From positions 3,891,568-3,955,567 of the forward strand of contig NZ_LT907982.1 in NCBI RefSeq assembly GCF_900230215.1: DNA of 64,000 bases. Direction: 5' to 3'. This document shows positions 59,801 through 64,000 of this stretch, one piece after another; position 1 is the first letter of the stretch, and every line of letters starts with the position of its first letter. Under the pieces are notes generated by a model. It was not told the DNA's origin. It saw only the letters and a list, made by a program, of their open reading frames with translations, and ran no database searches. The position numbers and the translations under genes were made by a program. This stretch comes from Jatrophihabitans sp. GAS493 (lineage in GTDB: Bacteria; Actinomycetota; Actinomycetes; Mycobacteriales; Jatrophihabitantaceae).

Positions 59801-60532
59801 CGCCGGGCCACCACCCGGATCTTCGGCTCGAAGCCGGGCGCGTACGGGGCCGGCCTGCTGCCGCTCATGGACAGTGGGAACTGGCGGGATGACAAGGACC
59901 TGGCCGAGGTCTACGCGGCGTGGGGTGGCTTCGCCTATGGTCGTGACCTCAACGGCCGCGAGGCGCGGACGGAGATGGAGTCGACCTACCGGCGCATCAA
60001 TGTCGCGGCGAAGAACACCGACACGCTCGAGCACGACATCGCCGACTCCGATGACTATTTCCAGTATCACGGCGGCATGATCGCCACGGTGCGCGCGCTC
60101 ACCGGAAGGGCGCCGAAGGCTTACATCGGTGACTCGACCCGGCCGGAGTCGGTGAAGACACGATCGCTGAATGAGGAGATGGCCCGGGTCTTCCGGGCCC
60201 GCGTGGTGAACCCGCGGTGGATCGAGGCGATGCGGCGGCACGGGTACAAGGGGGCCTTCGAGCTCGCGGCGACGGTTGACTACCTGTTCGGATATGACGC
60301 CACCGCGGGGGTCGTCGCCGACTGGATGTACGAGTCGATCACGAAGAGCTATGTGCTCGATCCGGAGAACCGCAAGTTCTTGGCCGAGTCGAATCCGTGG
60401 GCGCTGCACGGCATCGCCGAGCGGTTGCTGGAGGCGGTGGATCGGAAGATGTGGGCTGAACCCGACGCTGAGCTGCTGGCCGAGCTGCGCGAGGTTTACC
60501 TGGAGACCGAAGGCGACATCGAGGGCCGATGA
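56900..60532 (+). CDS. cobN: Cobaltochelatase subunit CobN
   Basis: The 1,210-residue protein matches the CobN/magnesium-chelatase-H family: APTG-like NWGILPRPEPLPLP region, PTVAVLFYRAQQLAGNT, the chelatase core MVHVGKHGNLEWLPGKNAGMS, DPGEGTQAKRR, YIPAGPSGSPLRG, GISAWGTSAMRTSGDDIAE and FGSKPGAYGAGLLPLMD. It inserts Co2+ into hydrogenobyrinic acid a,c-diamide with ATP, together with ChlI/ChlD-type partners encoded elsewhere. It is divergent from cobG across a 114-bp gap without a recognisable cobalamin riboswitch. Its TGA overlaps an ATG (ATGA), starting a chain of coupled small frames. Confidence 0.96.
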   Translation: MILLLSTSDTDLLCARTSGQAYRLANPARVAVDELAPLLDGVDAVVLRLLGGRRAWEEGTDALLASGLPVVVLGGEQAPDAELMELSTVPAGIAAQAHEYLSYGGTENVGQLYRFLSDALLLTGLGFEPPLITPNWGILPRPEPLPLPGGATRPTVAVLFYRAQQLAGNTAYIDALATAIETAGGRALPIFCASLRTAEAQLLAALAEADALITTVLAAGGSTPAAVGAGGNDEDWDVGALAALDIPILQALALTSSRSQWESSDDGLTPLDTATQVAIPEFDGRIITVPFSFKEIDADGLSVYVPDPERCARVAGISVGHARLRHVPNSQKRVALMLSAYPTKHARIGNAVGLDTPASLVALLRLMREAGYDIGPLDGPDALPGVEAQDGDALIHALIAAGGQDEGWLTAEQFEGNPVRISAADYRRWYDTLPADLRASMEQHWGPAPGELFVDRSADPDGEIVLAALTAGNVVVMVQPPRGFGQNPVAIYHDPDLPPSHHYLAAYQWLRNSFGADAMVHVGKHGNLEWLPGKNAGMSAACGPDAALGDLPLIYPFLVNDPGEGTQAKRRVHATIIDHLVPPMARAESYGDIARLEQLLDEYQQIAAMDPGKLPAIRAQIWTLMEAAKLDHDLGLENRPHDAEFDEFLLHVDGWLCEIKDAQIRDGLHILGAAPTGTARVNLVLAMLRARQVWGGSASLPGLREALGLDEEAGELGATDAVEAVAHELVQRMENSAWDASGVAGIVADVLADAPLPAPPDRQAVTNVLTFAANEVIPRLAGTADELTRTLHALNGGYIPAGPSGSPLRGLINVLPTGRNFYAVDPRAVPSRLAWETGQAMADSLLQRYLADTGEYPRSVGISAWGTSAMRTSGDDIAEVLALMGVQPVWDEASRRVSRCEPIPLSELGRPRIDVTVRISGFFRDAFPHVVTMLDDAVRMVAELEEDPSQNYVRAHADADTAEHGDRRRATTRIFGSKPGAYGAGLLPLMDSGNWRDDKDLAEVYAAWGGFAYGRDLNGREARTEMESTYRRINVAAKNTDTLEHDIADSDDYFQYHGGMIATVRALTGRAPKAYIGDSTRPESVKTRSLNEEMARVFRARVVNPRWIEAMRRHGYKGAFELAATVDYLFGYDATAGVVADWMYESITKSYVLDPENRKFLAESNPWALHGIAERLLEAVDRKMWAEPDAELLAELREVYLETEGDIEGR

Positions 60533-60603
60533 GCGATGCTCTCTTGGTCGGACGGCGAGCACGGGTGACGGCGGTGCACTTGGAGCGGGCGGTGCACGGG
60601 TGA
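60529..60603 (+). CDS. Coupled minicistron 1 (24 codons), remnant of original CobC-like start
   Basis: ATG 60529 overlaps the cobN stop (ATGA) and has GAGGG about 5 bp upstream, a much better start than that of the annotated phosphatase. It encodes 24 residues (MSDALLVGRRARVTAVHLER then AVHG) and stops at 60601-60603. Its MTAVHL-like part equals the present phosphatase N-terminus, so it looks like the original beginning of that gene, cut off by the 35-bp duplications. Whether a peptide is made is unknown. Confidence 0.45.
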   Translation: MSDALLVGRRARVTAVHLERAVHG

Positions 60604-60653
60604 CGGCGGTGCACTTGGAGCGGGCGGTGCACGGGTGACGGCGGTGCACTTGG
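60559..60653. repeat. 35-bp tandem triplication at CobC-like gene start
   Basis: Copies at 60559-60593 and 60594-60628 are identical; the third begins at 60629 and matches for 25 bp before running into the phosphatase gene. Each copy contains GTGACGGCGGTGCACTTG, the first six codons of that gene. Two added 35-bp units insert 70 bp, which shifts the frame by one. Confidence 0.97.
60600..60638 (+). CDS. Coupled minicistron 2 (12 codons)
   Basis: GTG 60600 overlaps the stop of minicistron 1 (GTGA), encodes 12 residues (MTAVHLERAVHG) and stops at 60636-60638, overlapping the phosphatase GTG at 60635 (again GTGA). It exists only because of the 35-bp duplication and probably serves as a relay for translational reinitiation rather than as a functional peptide. 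Confidence 0.4.
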   Translation: MTAVHLERAVHG

Positions 60654-61195
60654 TGCGGCACGGTCAGTCCGATTGGAACGCGGCTCGGCGCCTCCAGGGC
60701 CAGAGTGACGAGCCGGTACTGACCGAGCTTGGGCAGATCCAGGCTGGGGAGGCGGCCGAGCGGATGCGGTCGGTCGGTGTGTCGTCCATTCTCAGCAGCG
60801 ATCTGCGTCGCACTCGCCAGACCGCCGAGATCATCGGAACCCGGTTGGAGGTTCCGGTGCGCCTGGATCCGCGGCTGCGCGAGCAGTCCCTCGGAAAATT
60901 CGAGGGATTCGCGCTGCAGGCAGCCCTCGATGCCACCGAGGGGCACGACTGGACTGACGCCGATGCGGCGCTGGAGGCCGGCGAGAGCCTGCGCGATGTC
61001 GCTGTCCGGATCACCCCGCTGGTCGAGGAGATCCGCTCGGGGCTCTACGGAGACCAAGTTGTACTCGTCAGTCATGGCGACACCATCCGGGTGGCCCTGA
61101 CGGTGATCGCCGCACAGGATGGCGCGCCTGATCTCGGCGGCATCCAGTACGCGAGTCCAGCCAACGGGTCAGTGACGACGGTCAACTTCACCTAG
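60635..61195 (+). CDS. Histidine phosphatase, probable CobC (alpha-ribazole phosphatase)
   Basis: The 186-residue phosphoglycerate-mutase-fold protein has the phospho-His motif LVRHGQSDWN at its N-terminus, SSDLRRTRQTAEII, REQSLGKFEG and the second His in LVSHGDTIRV. Such enzymes in cobalamin clusters remove the phosphate from alpha-ribazole phosphate or adenosylcobalamin phosphate. Being coupled to cobN supports that, but the superfamily is broad. GTG 60635 lacks its own ribosome site; translation probably depends on coupling through the short upstream frames. Confidence 0.8.
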   Translation: MTAVHLVRHGQSDWNAARRLQGQSDEPVLTELGQIQAGEAAERMRSVGVSSILSSDLRRTRQTAEIIGTRLEVPVRLDPRLREQSLGKFEGFALQAALDATEGHDWTDADAALEAGESLRDVAVRITPLVEEIRSGLYGDQVVLVSHGDTIRVALTVIAAQDGAPDLGGIQYASPANGSVTTVNFT

Positions 61196-61222
61196 GCGAC
61201 CTTCCCTCGCCCTTGATCGAAT

Positions 61223-61294
61223 CTGCTCGCGCGTGGTCGGACTGCTCGCGCGTGGTCGGACTGCTCGCGCGTGGTCGGACTGCTCGCGCGTGGT
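61223..61294. repeat. 19-bp tandem repeat in convergent gap
   Basis: CTGCTCGCGCGTGGTCGGA occurs three times in full (61223, 61242, 61261) and once in part (61280-61294), filling most of the gap between the CobC-like gene and the convergent HNH gene. No hairpin or gene explains it. Confidence 0.95.
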
Positions 61295-61321
61295 GGCTCA
61301 GCTTGTATCCGTCGATCCGCG

Positions 61322-63046
61322 TCAGAACGGCGGTGGATCGTCGTCGATTGTTGGGCCATCAGCCGTTGGTCCGTCGAGAGGGGGCCCAGCATCGCGCTGG
61401 CTGCCGAGTTCGGGGTGCTGAGCGCGGGCAGGCAAGTCACCATTTGCCGGGTCACCGTTGGCCGGGTCACAGTGGGCCGACCCGCCGATCTGGACCTCAC
61501 CGTTGGGGTTGTGCACCTCGCCGTCGGCCGATTCGCCTTTTACGAGTTGGTTGTTTTCGGCGTCGGCGAGCGGCGGGGTGTGGTTGCGGTAGGTGTGGCC
61601 GGTGGGTGAGGTCCACTCGTAGTAGGTGGTGCCGGTGGCGTCACGGACGGCGGTCGTGGTCCAGCCGGTCTCGTGTTTCAGGCGGTGGTGACATCGGCAT
61701 TTCGGGTCGAGGTTCACCTTGTCGGTCGCCCCTTCGGGGAACGGCACTCGGTGATCGAGGTCGGCGAGTTTGGCCGAGACCGCACAGGTCGGGAACGAGC
61801 AGACCTGGTCCCGGGCTATGACGTAATCGGCGAGGTCCTGAGGTGGGGTGTACTTCGTTCGTCCATAGTCGAGAAGCTCCCCAGTGACGGAATCGGTGAC
61901 CAGCCGTCGCCAGGTTCCGGTGGGGTCGGCGGCGATCCGTCGAGCGACGGCGGCCGGAACCGGTCCGTGCCCCTCCAACTCACCGGGCAGGTCATCCGCT
62001 CCCGCCAGGGTCGTCAGTGCGACAGTTACCTGCACGGTGGGTCGGGTGCCATGCTGGGTCGGGACCCGGCCCGAAGTGAGGGTGTCCGCGAAGACGGCAG
62101 TAAACGCGTCCGCGCGACGCTGATCGGCGCTGCGCGTGTCCTCCCGGCAAGTGCGAGCGGCGAGAGCGCGAACGGTGGTCATCACCGCAGCGGCATCCTC
62201 GGCCGGCAGCAGCGCCCAGATCTCGGCCATCCCATCCGGACGGGAAGTGTGCTCCACGGTCCGCTTAGCGAGCGCCTCCCGGTGCTGCCGTTCAGCACTG
62301 ACCTGATCATGTCGCAGGACAGCTCGCTTCACCGACCGGGCAAAGAGCTGCGGGGTCTGATCCACCGCCCGGGTCAGCACGCTGGCCTCGATCGCGGCCA
62401 GGACAGCCGGGTCACTGACGCCGACGGTTTCGCGGGCCAGGACGCTGGTGTGTCCGTCGGTGATGACGCCCCGTTTCAACAGGTCCATCGCAGCCGGGAG
62501 CTTCGACACCAACTGCGTTGCATGGGACAGTTCGAACGCCGCGACCCGCGGCGAGATCATCAATGCGGTCGAGATCTCAGCGTTGGCGCATTCGTGACCC
62601 AACTCCAGGCTCAGTCCGCCATCGGTGACCCGCTGCGACACCACCGCGACTCCCTCCGTGCTCGCTGCGTTCAGCGCCGCGGTGTGCCGACGCAGCGCGA
62701 TCAGCAGGTCGATGCGACCGGCCGGCGACAGCCCCCACGGATCCAGCGCGCTCAGCAACGAAAGATCAGCCGGATCGGGGTCGATCGTGGCGAAATGCTT
62801 CGCGAAATCATCCGGAGAAGTCAGGACATCCAAGATTGTTGTCGGTGGACCGTGCAACACTTCAGCAGACATCGAGGCGTCGTCGAGCAGGTCGGCGACG
62901 CTCTCCGCGCAGAACGGCTCACCCAGCTGGACGGCGTCTGACCCAGCGTTCTGGACGAAGTGCAAGCCATCGTCCGACGCACACGCAGCATCGGACGCAC
63001 AGTCCGGCCCACCGCCGTCGTCCGGGTCGAATGATTCGCCATCCAT
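61322..63046 (-). CDS. DUF222/13E12-type HNH endonuclease-like protein
   Basis: The 574-residue protein has a long helical DUF222 region (about 80-400; LLIALRRHTAALNAAST, VLARETVGVSDP, AVMTTVRALAARTC) and an HNH domain (CSFPTC, DLDHRVPFPEGATDKVNLD, CRCHHRLKHETGW) with metal Cys and His. A Pro/Asp/Gly-rich tail follows. The family is highly multiplied in actinobacterial genomes (REP13E12 in mycobacteria) and may be mobile, but no transposase or inverted ends are seen here. It splits the cobalamin genes: cobA and cobT lie on one side, cobN and cobC on the other. The role is unknown. Confidence 0.88.
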   Translation of the reverse strand: MDGESFDPDDGGGPDCASDAACASDDGLHFVQNAGSDAVQLGEPFCAESVADLLDDASMSAEVLHGPPTTILDVLTSPDDFAKHFATIDPDPADLSLLSALDPWGLSPAGRIDLLIALRRHTAALNAASTEGVAVVSQRVTDGGLSLELGHECANAEISTALMISPRVAAFELSHATQLVSKLPAAMDLLKRGVITDGHTSVLARETVGVSDPAVLAAIEASVLTRAVDQTPQLFARSVKRAVLRHDQVSAERQHREALAKRTVEHTSRPDGMAEIWALLPAEDAAAVMTTVRALAARTCREDTRSADQRRADAFTAVFADTLTSGRVPTQHGTRPTVQVTVALTTLAGADDLPGELEGHGPVPAAVARRIAADPTGTWRRLVTDSVTGELLDYGRTKYTPPQDLADYVIARDQVCSFPTCAVSAKLADLDHRVPFPEGATDKVNLDPKCRCHHRLKHETGWTTTAVRDATGTTYYEWTSPTGHTYRNHTPPLADAENNQLVKGESADGEVHNPNGEVQIGGSAHCDPANGDPANGDLPARAQHPELGSQRDAGPPLDGPTADGPTIDDDPPPF

Positions 63047-63054
63047 CAGATACT

Positions 63055-63075
63055 CGTATATACGTTCGATACGAA
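63055..63075. promoter_or_regulatory. AT-rich palindromes before HNH gene
   Basis: CGTATATACG (63055-63064) is a perfect 10-bp palindrome, immediately followed by TTCGATACGAA (63065-63075), an inverted repeat. They lie 8-29 bp upstream of the HNH gene start in an otherwise GC-rich region and probably include its promoter and an operator. Confidence 0.4.
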
Positions 63076-63149
63076 GTGGAATGGATGATCCGTCTAAAAA
63101 TACGGACTAAACCTCCACAAGGCCTACCTGGCGGATTGATTCGGGCGCT

Positions 63150-63899
63150 CTAAAGCCCCGCGACGGCGCCGATCACCGTTACCGCGGGGGGTCGGAAGCG
63201 CGACGCCTCAGCTGCGAGTTCGTCCAGACGGCAGCGGATGACCTCGACCGCGTCGCTGGCGCCATCGATGACCGTGACTGTCGGCGTCTCGGCCGGCAAC
63301 TGCGCGGCGAGCAGCGCGGCCGCGATGGCCGGCATGCTCCGAACACCCATAAGAACAACCAAGGTCGCCCCGGACCGGGCCAGCGCGCCCCAGTCGACCC
63401 GCGACTCCGGATGCCCCGGCGGGACGTGACCGGAGACCACGGTGAAGGCCTGGGCCACATCCTTGTGCGTCACCGAGACGCCAGCCAGGGCCGGCAGCGA
63501 GATCGCGCTCGTCACCCCGGGCACGACCTCAACACGGATGCCGGCCGCAGCGCAGGCCCAGACCTCTTCCAGGCCGCGTCCGAAGACGAACGGGTCACCA
63601 CCTTTCAAACGCACCACATTCGATCCGGCGCGGGCCTCGTCCACGAGGTGCGAGTTGATCACCTCCTGGGGCATCGAACGGCCTCCGGGAAACTTCGCGG
63701 CGTCGACGACCTTCGGGGTACGTCCAAAGGAGAGTTCCAGCTCGTCCAAAAGCTCCAGCGGCGCCAGGTGATCGGTGACCACCACATCCGCCTCGCCGAG
63801 CAACTGCCAGCCGCGGCGGGTGATCAGCCCCGGATCGCCCGGCCCTCCCCCGACGATCGCCACCCAACCCGGCGCGACCTGTTCGCCGCTACTCGTCAT
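63150..63899 (-). CDS. cobA: Uroporphyrinogen-III C-methyltransferase (SUMT)
   Basis: The 249-residue protein has VAIVGGGPGDPGLITRRGW, VVTDHLAP, VRLKGGDPFVFGRGLEE, VVPGVTSAISLPALAGVSVTH and VVLMGVRSMPAI, the SUMT pattern. It methylates uroporphyrinogen III at C2 and C7 to precorrin-2, the branch into cobalamin and sirohaem. It lacks the CysG dehydrogenase half. Its ATG overlaps the end of cobT by 11 bp. Confidence 0.93.
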   Translation of the reverse strand: MTSSGEQVAPGWVAIVGGGPGDPGLITRRGWQLLGEADVVVTDHLAPLELLDELELSFGRTPKVVDAAKFPGGRSMPQEVINSHLVDEARAGSNVVRLKGGDPFVFGRGLEEVWACAAAGIRVEVVPGVTSAISLPALAGVSVTHKDVAQAFTVVSGHVPPGHPESRVDWGALARSGATLVVLMGVRSMPAIAAALLAAQLPAETPTVTVIDGASDAVEVIRCRLDELAAEASRFRPPAVTVIGAVAGL

Positions 63900-64000
63900 G
63901 CTTGTCGGTCACACCGGCGCTGTCGAAGGTGGCGACCTCGGCCAGAATCGCTGCCGCCGACTGAACAATCGGCAGTGCAAGAGCCGCCCCCGATCCCTCA
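63889..64000 (-). CDS. cobT: CobT C-terminal end (partial; start outside window)
   Basis: The minus-strand frame entering from the right edge reads EGSGAALALPIVQSAAAIL, then AEVATFDSAGVTDKHDE and stops at 63889-63891. This is the conserved C-terminus of nicotinate-nucleotide:dimethylbenzimidazole phosphoribosyltransferase, which activates the lower ligand of cobalamin. It is upstream of and overlaps cobA, so cobT-cobA form one transcript. Only 36 residues are visible. Confidence 0.85.
   Translation of the reverse strand, partial: EGSGAALALPIVQSAAAILAEVATFDSAGVTDKHDE

Noticed and set aside
57995-61075. 1,026-codon open frame on the minus strand opposite cobN
   Set aside because: It is antisense to a clear CobN reading frame, His/Arg/Asp-rich, without recognisable motifs; a shadow of GC-rich codon use.
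60559-61294. Possible CRISPR arrays (35-bp and 19-bp repeats)
   Set aside because: The units are directly abutting without unique spacers, too few, and no cas genes are present; they are tandem duplications.

Overview
The window is high-GC DNA with GTG and TTG starts, strong third-position G/C bias and short gaps, typical of a free-living actinomycete. Several gene sets point the same way: ahpE-DUF3052-aceE laid out as in mycobacteria, a PucR-type FasR followed by fabD-fabH-acpP-fabF-accD6, a mycothiol-dependent dehydrogenase (MscR type) with its MBL partner, DUF3145, and a DUF222/13E12 HNH protein. Genus cannot be fixed from the sequence; a Frankia/Jatrophihabitans-like or other early-branching actinomycete fits. 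There is no phage, integrase, transposase or CRISPR array.

Layout. 1-9.4 kb is cell-surface and accessory: the N-terminal 1,433 codons of a giant secreted repeat protein with a Pro/Thr stalk (minus strand, running off the left edge), a secreted Fn3-like protein, a MarR/oxidoreductase divergent pair with tandem operators, and a membrane-anchored lectin-like protein coupled to an acyltransferase. 9.6-16.3 kb holds a GT-C type membrane protein, tRNA-Val(TAC), a SURF1 protein, ahpE, DUF3052 and the E1 pyruvate dehydrogenase aceE. 16.3-22.9 kb holds a two-component system and a GT87 mannosyltransferase bracketed by two copies of one hairpin repeat, then DoxX, aldo/keto reductase, pirin and PHP genes. 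23-31.9 kb is the type II fatty-acid synthase operon with its activator, a carboxylase subunit, signal peptidase I, a flippase-like membrane protein and DUF3145. 32-41 kb carries the MBL/MscR pair, a DyP peroxidase, a large ATPase LuxR regulator, a DEAD-box helicase and two cell-envelope orphans. 41.2-53.1 kb is a lactose/galactoside regulon: ABC importer, lacZ and galT on the minus strand, diverging from alpha-galactosidase, a DeoR regulator and galK. 53.2-64 kb is an aerobic cobalamin cluster (cobIJ, cobH, cobG, cobN, a CobC-like phosphatase, cobA, cobT end), interrupted by the HNH protein.

How they work together. The galactoside block imports beta- and alpha-galactosides, hydrolyses them and feeds galactose into the Leloir pathway through GalK and GalT; an inverted repeat and a CRP-like site lie in the divergent promoter. 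AceE makes acetyl-CoA, AccD6 makes malonyl-CoA, and FabD/FabH/AcpP/FabF use it.

The most unusual structure is a set of short tandem duplications sitting exactly at gene ends and starts (periods 12, 17, 19, 23 and 35 bp). Two have visibly changed genes: a 35-bp triplication at the start of the CobC-like gene has made two tiny cistrons chained by ATGA/GTGA overlaps, and a 17-bp duplication has shifted the frame of the flippase C-terminus so that it runs antisense into DUF3145. FabD also carries an extra C-terminal lipoyl-like domain lacking the modifiable lysine.
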